Assembly (NCBI RefSeq): GCF_001280085.1
Contig: NZ_LGED01000242.1
Location: forward strand, 1 to 40,901
DNA from: Saccharothrix sp. NRRL B-16348
GTDB lineage: Bacteria > Actinomycetota > Actinomycetes > Mycobacteriales > Pseudonocardiaceae
Direction: 5' to 3'
DNA: 40,901 nucleotides
The notes beneath the pieces are model-generated. The model was not told the origin of the DNA and ran no database searches. It saw nothing but the letters and a program-made list of their open reading frames with translations. Position numbers and translations under genes: made by a program. Below, piece by piece: positions 8,196-19,755 of this stretch (the first letter of the stretch is position 1; every line of letters begins with the position of its first letter).

Positions 8196-9884
8196 ATGGT
8201 CGAGTTCCACGTCTCCCCCAGCGGGGACGATGCCACGGCGGGCACCGCCGAGCGGCCGTTCGCCACGTTGGCCCGCGCACGACAGGCCGCCCGCGAGGCG
8301 GACGGTGACGTCACCGTGCACCTCAGGGCGGGCACGCACGTGCTCACCGAGCCGTTCGACCTGACCGAGGAGGATTCCCGGGTCGTCTACCAGGCGTTCG
8401 GCTACGGCACCGACGCGCAGGAAGAGGTCGTCGTCAGCGGCGGGAAGGAAGTCGCCGGGCAACGGGGACCTGACGGCGTGTGGTTGGCCGAGGTCGGCGA
8501 CCTCGTCACCCGCCACCTCGTGGTGAACGGGCGGCGGGTCGAGCGCGCCGGCGTGGACGGCCTGCCCGGCACGGTCCGCCGCACGCCCACCGGCTACGCC
8601 ACCGACCACCCGCTGGACTGGCGCAACCCGTCCGGCGTCGAGTTCGTGCACCGGGGCGTCTACCCGTGGACGGAAGCACGCACGGCGGTCGCGTCCGCCA
8701 CCGGGGACGGCGAGATCACCATGGCGCAGCCCGCGTTCGGCTGGGCCGTGGACCTCTACAACTCGGAGTGGTTCGGCCAGGTCATGTCCGGTCCCCCGGC
8801 GCCGACCCGCGTCGAGAACGACCCGGCGTTCCTGACCGAGGGCACGTTCGCGCTGGACCGCTCGCGGCCCGGGCACCACGTCCTGCACTACCTCCCGCGC
8901 CCGGACGAGGAGCCGCGGGTGGTCGCGCCCGTGCTCGAAGTGCTCGTCCGGGCCACCGGCGTGCGGGACGTGGCGTTCCGGGGCGTGACGTTCGCCGACA
9001 CCACGTGGCTGCGCCCCGGCAGCGACCGGGGCTTCCTGCACTACCACTCGAACGGCTACTACGACGGCGGCCGGATCGGGAAGGTGGAACCGGCCGAGGG
9101 CGCGTGGCTGACCGTGCCCGAGGAGCACGAGGAGATCCCCGCCTGCGTGCGGCTCGACGGCACGACCGGTGTGCGGTTCGAGGGCTGCCGGTTCACCCGG
9201 CTGGGCGCGACGGGGCTCGGCGCGACCGGCGGCGCGGACCTCGTGGTGCGCGGCTGCGACTTCGACACCCTCGCCGCGTCCGCCGTCTCGATCACCGGCA
9301 CCCGCGGCGCGACGGTCGAGGACAACCTCATCGCGCACGTCGGGCTGGACCACTCCGGCTCGGCCGGCATCACGTTCCACGACACCGAGAACTGCACCGT
9401 CGCGCACAACCACGTCCACGACGTGCCCCACAACGGCATCGTGGCCAACCCGTCCCGCGGCGGCACCCGCATCACGCGCAACCTCGTGACCGGGGCGATG
9501 GGCGTGCTGGCCGACGGCGGCGGGATCTACCTGTCCGGCGCGCAGGGCACGTCCGAGAACGGGGCCGTGATCAGCGGGAACGTCATCGAGGACACCCGCA
9601 CGCCGTACAACTTCGGCCTCTACACCGACTACGGCGCCACGTGGGTGGCGGTCGAGGGGAACGTGGTCGCCCGCGCCGACAACACCGCCGTGCTGCACGT
9701 CTACCCGCCGTTGGAGCACGTCGCCTACCGGGGCAACTTCTGGGACGCCGACCCGGTGGGCAGCGACGCCGTGCCGGACGGCGTCACCTACGAGGACAAC
9801 ACCACGATCGCCGACCCGGCCGCGCTCGACGCCGCCACGGCCGACATCCGGGCGCGGGCGGGGCTGCTCACGACACGGGCCTGA
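8196..9884 (+). CDS. Right-handed parallel beta-helix protein, GH141-like
   Basis: The 562-residue product opens with FHVSPSGDDATAGTAERPF and a THVLTEPF block, typical of large beta-helix carbohydrate-active proteins, especially the GH141 group (fucosidase/xylanase). The middle and C-terminal parts (about 240-500) contain repeated short strands such as GVRFEGCRFTRLG, LVVRGCDFDTL and CTVAHNHVHDVPHNGIV, the rungs of the helix. No signal peptide is visible, so it would act in the cytoplasm unless exported by another route. Start ATG 8196 has GAAGG 7 bases upstream. Its control by the divergent TetR gene suggests induction by a specific compound, perhaps a sugar derivative. The enzyme activity is unproven. 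Confidence 0.75.
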   Translation: MVEFHVSPSGDDATAGTAERPFATLARARQAAREADGDVTVHLRAGTHVLTEPFDLTEEDSRVVYQAFGYGTDAQEEVVVSGGKEVAGQRGPDGVWLAEVGDLVTRHLVVNGRRVERAGVDGLPGTVRRTPTGYATDHPLDWRNPSGVEFVHRGVYPWTEARTAVASATGDGEITMAQPAFGWAVDLYNSEWFGQVMSGPPAPTRVENDPAFLTEGTFALDRSRPGHHVLHYLPRPDEEPRVVAPVLEVLVRATGVRDVAFRGVTFADTTWLRPGSDRGFLHYHSNGYYDGGRIGKVEPAEGAWLTVPEEHEEIPACVRLDGTTGVRFEGCRFTRLGATGLGATGGADLVVRGCDFDTLAASAVSITGTRGATVEDNLIAHVGLDHSGSAGITFHDTENCTVAHNHVHDVPHNGIVANPSRGGTRITRNLVTGAMGVLADGGGIYLSGAQGTSENGAVISGNVIEDTRTPYNFGLYTDYGATWVAVEGNVVARADNTAVLHVYPPLEHVAYRGNFWDADPVGSDAVPDGVTYEDNTTIADPAALDAATADIRARAGLLTTRA

Positions 9885-12800
9885 CGAACGGGAACAGCAC
9901 GGTCTGCCGGATCGACGTGCCGGTGAGCATCATCAGCACCCGGTCCACACCCATGCCGAGCCCGCCGGTGGGCGGCATCCCGTGCTCCAGGGCGTCGAGG
10001 AAGTCCTCGTCCAGGTCCATCGCCTCGACGTCGCCGCTGGCCGCCTTCAACGACTGCGCCTCCAGCCTGCGGCGCTGCTCCACCGGGTCGGTCAGCTCCG
10101 AGTAGGCCGTGCCGATCTCCGCGCCGAACGCCACCAGGTCCCAGCGTTCGGCGAGGCGGGGATCGGCGCGGTGCGGCCGGGTCAGGGGCGACACCGAGGT
10201 CGGGAAGTCGGTGTAGAAGGTGGGGTCGACCGTGTTCGGCTCCACCAGCTCGTCGTACGCCTCCTGCACCAGCGCGCCGTGGTCGGCGTCCTCACCCGGC
10301 TCGATGCCGTGGCCCGCCAGCAGGGAACGCAGCTCCGGCAACGGGGTGTCCGGGGTGACCGTCGCCGAGAGGGCGGCGGACACGGCGGTGTGGACGGGGA
10401 TGACCGGCCACTCCCCCGAGAGGTCGACCTCCACGCCGTCGCGCAGGGCGATCGGGCGGCCGTGCGCGGCCACGGCGGCGTGCTGCACGAGTTCCCGCAT
10501 GAGGTGCAGCATCGTCGTGTAGTCGGCGTAGGACTGGTAGGCCTCCACCATGGTGAACTCCGGGTTGTGCGAGGCGTCCGCGCCTTCGTTGCGGAAGTTG
10601 CGGTTCAGCTCGAACACGCGGTCCACGCCCGCCACGCACAGCCGCTTCAGGTACAGCTCGGGCGCGATCCGCAGGTACATGCGCATGTCGTAGGCGTTGA
10701 TGTGGGTGACGAACGGGCGGGCGTTCGCGCCGCCGTGCACGGCCTGGAGCATCGGCGTCTCGACTTCGAGGTAGCCGCGGCCGTGCAGGAAGTCGCGGAT
10801 GCCGCGCACGACGTCGCTGCGCAGCCGCAGCATCCGCGCCGAGTCCTCGTTCACCACCAGGTCCAGGTACCGCCGGCGGACGCGCGCCTCCGGGTCGGAC
10901 AGGCCCTTCCGCTTGTCCGGCAACGGGTGCAGGCACTTCGCGGTCACCGTCCACTCGTCGGCCAGCACGGACAGCTCGCCCCGCCGCGAGTGGACCACCT
11001 CGCCGCGCACGCCCACGTGGTCGCCGAGGTCGACGCCCGCCTTCCACGCGGTCAGGTCCACCCGGCCGGCGTCGAGCATGAGCTGGAGCTCGCCGGTGAA
11101 GTCGCGGACGCGGGCGAAGCACAGGCCGCCGAGCTCGCGCAGCGCCACGATCCGGCCGGTCACCGAGACGGTCTCGCCGAGCCGTTCCCGCGCCTGCGCC
11201 AGGGAGTGGTCGCGCGGGTAGTCCACCGGGTACGGGTCGATGCCGGCGGCACGCAGCCGGTCCAGCTTGGCGAGCCGGACGCGGACCTGCTCCGGGCGGC
11301 GGACCCGGCGCGGCTCGACCTTGATCGCGTCGATCTCGGCGACGGCCGCGGCGAAGCCCGTGTCGGCGGTCTCGTGGCGGAGCGCGCGGGACGACCCGCG
11401 CTTGACCAGCGACCGCAGGCTCGGCACGAACCCCTCGGCGACGCCCGCCGCGACGCTCACCCGAGGCAGCTGGCGGGCGCGGAAGAAGCACAGGTAGCGC
11501 GGCAGCCACTCCGGGCCGTACTTGGCGTTGGACCGGTACAGCGACTCCAGCTGGAAGAACCGGGACGCGAGGCTCAGCACCGCGCGCCACGTCCGCAGCA
11601 CCGGGCCCGCGCCGATCCGCCCGCCCTCCTCGAACACCGCGCGGAACATGGCGAAGTTCAACGACACCCGCTCGACGCCCAGCCGGGGTGCGGCGGACAC
11701 CAGCTCGGCCACCATGAACTCGTTCAGGCCGTTCTCGGCGGCGCGGTCGCGGCGCATCAGGTCCAGCGACAGCCCGCGCCTGCCCCACGGCACGAACGAG
11801 AGCAGGCCGCGCAGCTCCCCGTGCTTGTCGTAGGCCTCGACCATCACGCACCGGCCGTCGGTCGGGTCGCCCAGCCTGCCCAGCGCCATGGAGAACCCGC
11901 GCTCGGTCTCCGCGCCGCGCCACCGCTCGGCCAGGTCGAGGATCGCGGCCAGCTCGGCGGCCGGGATGTCGGCGTGCCGCCGCACGCGGGCGGTGTGCCC
12001 GGCGCGTTCCACCCGGCTCACGGCCTGCCGCACGGCCCGCCGCTCGGGACCCGTCAGGGTGAACTCGCGCACGTCCAGCACGGCCTCGTCGCCGATCTCC
12101 AACGCCTTCAGGCCCGCCGCCGCGTACACGTGCGCGCCGCGTTCGCTCGCGCCGAGCACGCCGGGCAGCCAGCCGTACTGCCGTGCCTCGGCCAGCCACT
12201 CCTGCACCGCCTGAGGCCAGGCTTCCTCGTCACCGATCGGGTCGCCGCTGGCCAGCGTGGTGCCGGCGAGGACGCGGTAGGTGAGCGCGGCGCGGCCGTT
12301 CGGCGCGAACACCACGCTCTTGTCGCGGCGGGTGGCGAAGTAGCCGAGCGAGTCCGGTTCGCCGTGCGCGGCCAGCAGCCGTCGCACGGACAGCTCCTCG
12401 TCGTCGTCCAACGACCGGCTCGACCGCACGCCGCGGAAGAACACGTACAGGGCGGCGATCGCGACGAGCATCCCGCCGAACCCCAGCAGGACGCCCAGCC
12501 ACGGCGGGCCCTCGCCGCCGCGGCGTTGCGGCAGCACCTCGCCGGTGATCTGGTTCGCCGCCCAGCCCAGCTTGTGCCACGTGCCGTGCAGGTGACCCGG
12601 GAAGACCTCGGTCAGACCCCAGCCGACGAGGGACAGCACCACGATCCCGCCGAAGAGGACGACGAGCGTCTGCCGCCAGGCGCCCGCCGCCAGCTTGGCC
12701 GGGAACGCGTCCTTGATGGCCAGCAGCAGCACGATGAGCCCGACCGTGACGACGACGAAACTGCCGAGGTCGACGGTCACGCCCCAGCGGTCCGGCGGCT

Positions 12801-13161
12801 CGTCGGTGCCGAGGAACGGCCCCGGGTCGATCCAGTAGCGGACGATGAGGAGCAGCACGACGCCCGCGTTGAGCACCTGGAACAGCAGCAACGTCCACAG
12901 CGCGGCCCTCTTGCGCCTGCGCAGCGCGGCGCCCAGCACCACCAGCACCAGGGCGATGAACAGGTTCGCCTCTACGGGTAGGCCCAGCAGGTACGAGACC
13001 CGGAGAATGCTCGTGGCGAGGTCGGACTCCTCGTCGATCACGAACAGCAGGAGCGACGCCGCGGCCGCCACCTGGACGACGGTCGCGACCGCACCCGCCG
13101 TCCGCCACTTCCACTTGGCCACCGCCACGACACGCTCCAGGGGGTTCCGGTTGTCCACCAT
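9868..13161 (-). CDS. lysX: Bifunctional lysylphosphatidylglycerol synthetase / lysyl-tRNA synthetase
   Basis: The 1097-residue product combines an N-terminal membrane region of about six to seven spans (to about residue 270), an MprF-like DUF2156 acyl-tRNA transferase domain (about 280-580) and a C-terminal lysyl-tRNA synthetase (about 600-1097). The synthetase has an OB fold and class II motifs, motif 2 around FELNRNFRNEG and motif 3 GLGMGVDRVLMML. This is the LysX architecture, which charges lysine on tRNA and transfers it to phosphatidylglycerol, lowering envelope charge and protecting against cationic peptides. Mycobacterial LysX is slightly longer (about 1172). GAGG lies 5 bases before ATG 13161. 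Its 3' end overlaps the convergent beta-helix gene by 17 bp. Confidence 0.93.
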   Translation of the reverse strand: MVDNRNPLERVVAVAKWKWRTAGAVATVVQVAAAASLLLFVIDEESDLATSILRVSYLLGLPVEANLFIALVLVVLGAALRRRKRAALWTLLLFQVLNAGVVLLLIVRYWIDPGPFLGTDEPPDRWGVTVDLGSFVVVTVGLIVLLLAIKDAFPAKLAAGAWRQTLVVLFGGIVVLSLVGWGLTEVFPGHLHGTWHKLGWAANQITGEVLPQRRGGEGPPWLGVLLGFGGMLVAIAALYVFFRGVRSSRSLDDDEELSVRRLLAAHGEPDSLGYFATRRDKSVVFAPNGRAALTYRVLAGTTLASGDPIGDEEAWPQAVQEWLAEARQYGWLPGVLGASERGAHVYAAAGLKALEIGDEAVLDVREFTLTGPERRAVRQAVSRVERAGHTARVRRHADIPAAELAAILDLAERWRGAETERGFSMALGRLGDPTDGRCVMVEAYDKHGELRGLLSFVPWGRRGLSLDLMRRDRAAENGLNEFMVAELVSAAPRLGVERVSLNFAMFRAVFEEGGRIGAGPVLRTWRAVLSLASRFFQLESLYRSNAKYGPEWLPRYLCFFRARQLPRVSVAAGVAEGFVPSLRSLVKRGSSRALRHETADTGFAAAVAEIDAIKVEPRRVRRPEQVRVRLAKLDRLRAAGIDPYPVDYPRDHSLAQARERLGETVSVTGRIVALRELGGLCFARVRDFTGELQLMLDAGRVDLTAWKAGVDLGDHVGVRGEVVHSRRGELSVLADEWTVTAKCLHPLPDKRKGLSDPEARVRRRYLDLVVNEDSARMLRLRSDVVRGIRDFLHGRGYLEVETPMLQAVHGGANARPFVTHINAYDMRMYLRIAPELYLKRLCVAGVDRVFELNRNFRNEGADASHNPEFTMVEAYQSYADYTTMLHLMRELVQHAAVAAHGRPIALRDGVEVDLSGEWPVIPVHTAVSAALSATVTPDTPLPELRSLLAGHGIEPGEDADHGALVQEAYDELVEPNTVDPTFYTDFPTSVSPLTRPHRADPRLAERWDLVAFGAEIGTAYSELTDPVEQRRRLEAQSLKAASGDVEAMDLDEDFLDALEHGMPPTGGLGMGVDRVLMMLTGTSIRQTVLFPFVRPVS

Positions 13162-13966
13162 GGTCGCCTCACTCGCCGGTCGCGTGCACGTGCAGGCATC
13201 CGGGCGTGTCGACGGCCCCGCGGTGGTGCTCAGCTCGGCGTTGGGTGGCGCCTGGTTCGACTGGGACGCGGTGGTGGCGCTGCTGCCCGACGCGCGCGTG
13301 CTCGTGTTCGACCGGCCGGGCACGGGGTGGTCGGAGCCCGCGCTGGCGCCCGCGACGCTGGCCCGTGAGGTGGCCGTGCTGGACGCGGTGCTGGCCGGTG
13401 AGCCGTCGGCGGTGCTGGTGGGGCACTCGATGGCGTCGCTGCACGTGGAGGCGTGGGCGCGGTTGCGGCCGGGACGGGTGCGCGGGGTCGTGTCGGTGGA
13501 CCCCGATCCGGAGGTACCGGGCGCGGGGCGGCCGTTCGACCTGTCGGCGGCGGTGGCGCGGTGGGTGCTGCGGGCGGGGTTGGACCCGGTGGTGGCCGCG
13601 CAGGGGCTTCGGCTGCGGCGGTGGGCGATGCGCGGGTCGACGCTGGGGCGGCGTGATCCGGCGACCCCGGCGGCGCTGCGGTCGGTGTACGGGCGGCCGT
13701 CGGTGACGCGGGCCGTGCTGGACGAGCTGGCGTCCTACCCGGCCCAGGTGGCCGCGGTGGAGCGGTTGCGGGCGTTCCGGCCGTTGCCGCGGGTGCCGTT
13801 CACCGTGCTCACGGCGGGTCGGCGGGAGTTCGCGGCGCACGTGGCGCTGGCCGCGCAGACCCCGACCGGGCGCACCGTGCTGGTGCCCGGCAGCCGCCAC
13901 ATGATGCCCGTCGACCGGCCGGACGCGGTGGCGTTGGCGGTGCTCACGGCGTTGCGCGGCGCGTGA
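13160..13966 (+). CDS. Alpha/beta hydrolase
   Basis: The 268-residue soluble hydrolase has the nucleophile elbow GHSMAS (Ser near 88), an oxyanion-type SSALGGAW segment near 25-32, FDRPGTGWSEP after the third strand, and the catalytic His in GSRHMMPVDRPD near the C-terminus. The Asp would be in the TVLTAGRREF region but is not obvious. The fold resembles esterases and haloperoxidase-like hydrolases; the substrate is unknown. ATG 13160 overlaps the lysX ATG on the other strand and has no good ribosome-binding site (GGGGG is 15 bases away); GTG 13184 is the alternative start. It is followed by panB on the same strand after 176 bp. Confidence 0.75.
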   Translation: MVASLAGRVHVQASGRVDGPAVVLSSALGGAWFDWDAVVALLPDARVLVFDRPGTGWSEPALAPATLAREVAVLDAVLAGEPSAVLVGHSMASLHVEAWARLRPGRVRGVVSVDPDPEVPGAGRPFDLSAAVARWVLRAGLDPVVAAQGLRLRRWAMRGSTLGRRDPATPAALRSVYGRPSVTRAVLDELASYPAQVAAVERLRAFRPLPRVPFTVLTAGRREFAAHVALAAQTPTGRTVLVPGSRHMMPVDRPDAVALAVLTALRGA

Positions 13967-14142
13967 GCCGGGCGGGCACGGTACTCCTGATCAGCGTGGT
14001 TGGCGATGTGGCGGACCGACCATGTGAAGCGTCTCGCACTCCGCGCAATTACCCCGGTGTCGGTGTCAGGCTGGTCGGGTAACCGTGCAACAAGGTCCCG
14101 GGGACCAGCGACGAAGCCGGCCCCGAGGGAGGACGGTCGACG

Positions 14143-14997
14143 ATGACCTCGACAGAGGTAACCGCGCCCTACGGCAACGGGGCGGGCAGCGCCCCCACCG
14201 GCAAGAAGGTGCGCATCCACCACCTGCGGGAGCTGAAGGAACGCGGCGAGCCGTGGCCCATGCTCACCGCCTACGACATGTACACCGCGGAGCTCTTCGA
14301 CGAGGCGGGCATCCCGGTGCTGCTGGTCGGCGACTCCGCGTCCAACAACGTCTACGGCTACGACACGTCGCTGCCGGTGACCGTGGACGAGCTGATCCCG
14401 CTGGTCCGGGGCGTCACCCGGTCGGTGAAGCGGTCGCTCGTCGTGGCCGACCTGCCGTTCGGCTCCTACCAGGTGTCGGTCGAGCAGGCCGTGGCGACGG
14501 CCGTGCGGTTCATGAAGGAAGGCCGCGCGCACGCGGTGAAGCTCGAAGGCGGGAAGCACTTCGCACCGCACATCGAGGCCATCGTGCGGGCGGGCATCCC
14601 GGTCATGGCGCACATCGGGTTCACCCCGCAGAGCGAGCACCAGCTCGGCGGCTACCGCGTGCAGGGCCGCAACGACGCCTTCGACTCGGTGGTCGAGGAC
14701 GCGCACGCCGTCGAGGCCGCGGGCGCGTTCGCCGTGGTGCTGGAGATGGTGACCAGCGAGGTCGCCAAGCAGATCACGCACGACCTGGTGATCCCGACCG
14801 TCGGCATCGGCGCCGGACCGGACACCGACGCGCAGGTGCTCGTCTGGCAGGACATGATGGGCCTGCGCCGCGGGCGCGCGCCGCGGTTCGTGAAGCGGTA
14901 CGCCGACGTGGCGGGCGTGATGAAGTCGGCGGCGGAGCAGTTCGCGGCCGAGGTGAAGGGCCACCAGTTCCCCGGCCCCGAGCACACCTTCCACTGA
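14143..14997 (+). CDS. panB: 3-methyl-2-oxobutanoate hydroxymethyltransferase
   Basis: The 284-residue cytoplasmic enzyme makes ketopantoate from 2-oxoisovalerate and methylene-tetrahydrofolate, the first committed step of pantothenate and coenzyme A synthesis. Signature blocks are present: [34 protein letters not shown] with the metal-binding Asp, the substrate-site Lys in HAVKLEGG, and [18 protein letters not shown]. Length is normal. ATG 14143 is preceded by GGGAGGA at 14127-14133, 9 bases away. It sits downstream of the alpha/beta hydrolase but is probably transcribed on its own, with a strong hairpin just after its stop. Its neighbourhood with a Hip1-like gene recalls Rv2224c-Rv2225. Confidence 0.95.
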   Translation: MTSTEVTAPYGNGAGSAPTGKKVRIHHLRELKERGEPWPMLTAYDMYTAELFDEAGIPVLLVGDSASNNVYGYDTSLPVTVDELIPLVRGVTRSVKRSLVVADLPFGSYQVSVEQAVATAVRFMKEGRAHAVKLEGGKHFAPHIEAIVRAGIPVMAHIGFTPQSEHQLGGYRVQGRNDAFDSVVEDAHAVEAAGAFAVVLEMVTSEVAKQITHDLVIPTVGIGAGPDTDAQVLVWQDMMGLRRGRAPRFVKRYADVAGVMKSAAEQFAAEVKGHQFPGPEHTFH

Positions 14998-15004
14998 TCG
15001 TGCT

Positions 15005-15046
15005 ACGTGGTCGCCGCGTCGGCTCTGGCCAGCACGGCGACCACGT
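15005..15046 (+). terminator. panB terminator hairpin
   Basis: ACGTGGTCGCCG (15005-15016) is perfectly complementary to CGGCGACCACGT (15035-15046) across an 18-base loop, 7 bp after the panB stop. It has no T-tract, which is usual for high-GC actinobacterial terminators. Confidence 0.7.
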
Positions 15047-15084
15047 TCATGCCGGTCCGAATTCCGGTGATTCCTTTCGCAGAG

Positions 15085-15110
15085 GAATAGTGCGATAACG
15101 AGCACTATTC
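15085..15110. repeat. AT-rich palindrome downstream of panB
   Basis: GAATAGTGC (15085-15093) and GCACTATTC (15102-15110) form a perfect 9-bp inverted repeat with an 8-base spacer. It stands out as AT-rich in a 262-bp gap that otherwise shows no gene. It lies between two genes converging on it, so it could be a second, bidirectional terminator or a protein-binding site. Confidence 0.6.
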
Positions 15111-15259
15111 GCTTTCGGATGCGTTCCCGGTTTTCCCACAATATTGCGGGTCGACCGCGCCACAGGTATGCCACTATCGCGGCCGAAGGCGTGATTTCAG
15201 GTCGACTCGGGACGGTTGATGGTCTCCAACGGCGAGTGGTCGCGCGCCCGCGTAGCGGC

Positions 15260-15766
15260 TCAGAGCCCGTGCCGCCGCACCATCGGCGCGACCAGCTCGG
15301 CGCGCGTGCGCCACACCGGCCGCCGCGAGGTGAGGATCGTGGCGAACAGCAGCGCGCTGCCCAGGACCGCGGAGACGACCACCATCGCGACGTCCTCCTC
15401 GCCGCCGCCCAGCGACGCGCCACCGAAGGCGACGACCACCGCGGCCAAGCCGAGCGCCGCCGTGCGCGCTGGGTCCGACCAGCGGAAATCCCGGCCCGTC
15501 AAGACCTGCTCGCGGAGTTCGTACGACCGCCGGGCCAGGTCGGGGTCGACCGGCTCCAGCTCCGCCAGCCTCTCGGCCACCTTCGCGCACTGCACGAACT
15601 GGGCCGCGCTGGTGATCTCCAGGTCCCCGTCGCGGGTGACCGAACGGCACGTGTCCGCGACCGCGAGCAGCCGGGCCGCGAGCAGGTCGACGGCATCCGG
15701 CTCGCGTTCGGCCTCGGCCACCTCGGCCCACCGGTGGGCGACCGCCAAGTCGGTCCGGTTCTCCAC
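15260..15766 (-). CDS. Unknown protein with two C-terminal membrane spans
   Basis: The 168-residue product has a soluble, helical, Glu/Ala/Arg-rich N-terminal part (about 1-105) followed by two adjoining membrane segments near 109-126 and 133-152 and a short basic tail. I recognise no family. GTG 15766 has GGAGGT 4 bases upstream, which decides the start in a frame otherwise open much further. It is divergent, with 36 bp between starts, from the 252-residue membrane protein, and it probably belongs functionally with that gene and the next. Confidence 0.6.
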   Translation of the reverse strand: MENRTDLAVAHRWAEVAEAEREPDAVDLLAARLLAVADTCRSVTRDGDLEITSAAQFVQCAKVAERLAELEPVDPDLARRSYELREQVLTGRDFRWSDPARTAALGLAAVVVAFGGASLGGGEEDVAMVVVSAVLGSALLFATILTSRRPVWRTRAELVAPMVRRHGL

Positions 15767-15802
15767 GTCGACCTCCGATTCTCGGTTCGGGAGAAGGTTT
15801 CC

Positions 15803-16561
15803 ATGAGCGATTCGCTCGGCGCGAAGATAGCCGAGAACCGCGACGCGGAACGGCCGCCGCACGAGACGTCCCCGGAACGGACGAGACGGCTGGCCGCGCC
15901 CGGGTCCCTCGGTTTCGCCGCGACGGCCGCGGCGCTTTTCCTGGTGGTGAGCCTCGGTCTCGGCTTGGGGACGATCTACGTGCCGCGGTGGTTCGAGGAC
16001 CCGCCTCCCGCCGCGCCCACCGCCGAGGCGGGTCCGTACGACGTGACGCCGACCGGCACGACGTCGTCGAGGAGGACCACCGGCCGGCCGACGACGACGC
16101 GGAGCACGTCGAGCGGCACGCCGGTCGGGTACTTCCGGTACACCGGCCCCGAAGGCCTCACCACCGTGCTCCCGGACTCGTACACGGTGCTCGACAACAG
16201 CGGCGCGGGCGTCATCACCGCGCGCAACCAGCTCGACCCCGATGTCGAGGTGCGGTTCGGCGGGGCTCCGCCGGAGGGCTACGACGGCCTCTACGACACC
16301 ATCGCCAGAGCGGCCGAGAGCAACGCCGGGCTGGAGGACTACCGGCAGCACGCGCTGGAGCGCACGGGGCACGACGGTCTCGACGCGGTGGACTGGGAGT
16401 TCCAGTACCAAACCGAAGAGGGCCAGACCCGGCGGGTCCGCGCGCACTACTGGCGGACGGGCGGCATCGAGTACGTCCTGCTGGCCACGGCCGCGACGAG
16501 CCGCTGGTCGGAGGCGCGGCAGCTACTCGACACGATGATCGACCACAGCGACACCCCTTGA
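15803..16561 (+). CDS. Single-span membrane protein with extracytoplasmic domain
   Basis: The 252-residue product has a cytoplasmic, charged N-terminus (about 1-30), one membrane span (about 35-60, ATAAALFLVVSLGLGLGTIY), a Pro/Ser/Thr/Arg-rich linker with runs of TTS and TTR (about 65-108), and an external domain (about 110-252) starting GYFRYTGPEGLTTVLPD. This layout resembles the outer domains attached to actinobacterial sensor kinases, but no kinase is present here and the domain is not one I can name. GAGAAGG lies just upstream of ATG 15803. It is followed after 15 bp by the 562-residue membrane protein, so the two likely form an operon. Confidence 0.65.
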   Translation: MSDSLGAKIAENRDAERPPHETSPERTRRLAAPGSLGFAATAAALFLVVSLGLGLGTIYVPRWFEDPPPAAPTAEAGPYDVTPTGTTSSRRTTGRPTTTRSTSSGTPVGYFRYTGPEGLTTVLPDSYTVLDNSGAGVITARNQLDPDVEVRFGGAPPEGYDGLYDTIARAAESNAGLEDYRQHALERTGHDGLDAVDWEFQYQTEEGQTRRVRAHYWRTGGIEYVLLATAATSRWSEARQLLDTMIDHSDTP

Positions 16562-16576
16562 GGAGCGACACCGAAG

Positions 16577-19251
<2,675 letters not shown>

Positions 19252-19305
19252 TCCGGCCCATCCGCGCTTGGACTCGCGGCACCGGGTGCGACCAGACTCC
19301 GGTGC

Positions 19306-19755
19306 GTGGAACTGCGACCGGTGACACCGGACAACGTCAAGGCGGCCTGTGCGATGGAGGTCGAGCCGGGGCAGGAGCGATTCGTGGCGTCCGTCGCGGA
19401 GTCGCTCGCCGAGGCCTACGCGCAGCCGAGCGTCGCGTGGCCACGGCTGGTCTACGACGGTGAGCGGCTCGTCGGGTTCCTGATGGGCGGGTTCGACCCC
19501 GACAGCCCGGTCGACTACTTCCGGTGCGGCATCTGGCGGCTCGCCGTGGCGGCCGGTCGGCAGGGCGCCGGGTACGGGCGGTTCGCGGTCGAGGCGTTCG
19601 GCGCCGAGGCACGTCGGCGCGGCGCGGACCGGATCACCGTGCTGTGGGTGCCGGGACCCGGCGGGCCCGAGGGGTTCTACCTGCGCTGCGGGTTCACGCC
19701 GACCGGGCAGGAGTTCCACGGGCAGGTGGTCGGCGAACGGTTCCTCACGGCCTGA
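19306..19755 (+). CDS. GNAT-family N-acetyltransferase
   Basis: The 149-residue product has the GNAT fold order: a first strand LRPVTPDN, a VGFLMGGFD strand, the acetyl-CoA phosphate-binding loop RQGAGYGRF (about 84-92), and a C-terminal FYLRCGFTPTGQEFHG in which the Tyr after the loop region is the usual general acid. It resembles spermidine/diamine and small-molecule acetyltransferases, but the acceptor is unknown. GTG 19306 is the only start giving a complete first strand. Its 3' end overlaps the convergent metal-receptor gene by 11 bp. Confidence 0.85.
   Translation: MELRPVTPDNVKAACAMEVEPGQERFVASVAESLAEAYAQPSVAWPRLVYDGERLVGFLMGGFDPDSPVDYFRCGIWRLAVAAGRQGAGYGRFAVEAFGAEARRRGADRITVLWVPGPGGPEGFYLRCGFTPTGQEFHGQVVGERFLTA

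Noticed and set aside
9982..12981. 999-codon plus-strand open frame opposite lysX
   Set aside because: Antisense shadow of lysX; His/Arg/Gln-rich with no recognisable fold.
12845..13159. Upstream extension of the alpha/beta hydrolase
   Set aside because: Lies inside the 5' part of lysX on the other strand and has a composition unlike a protein.
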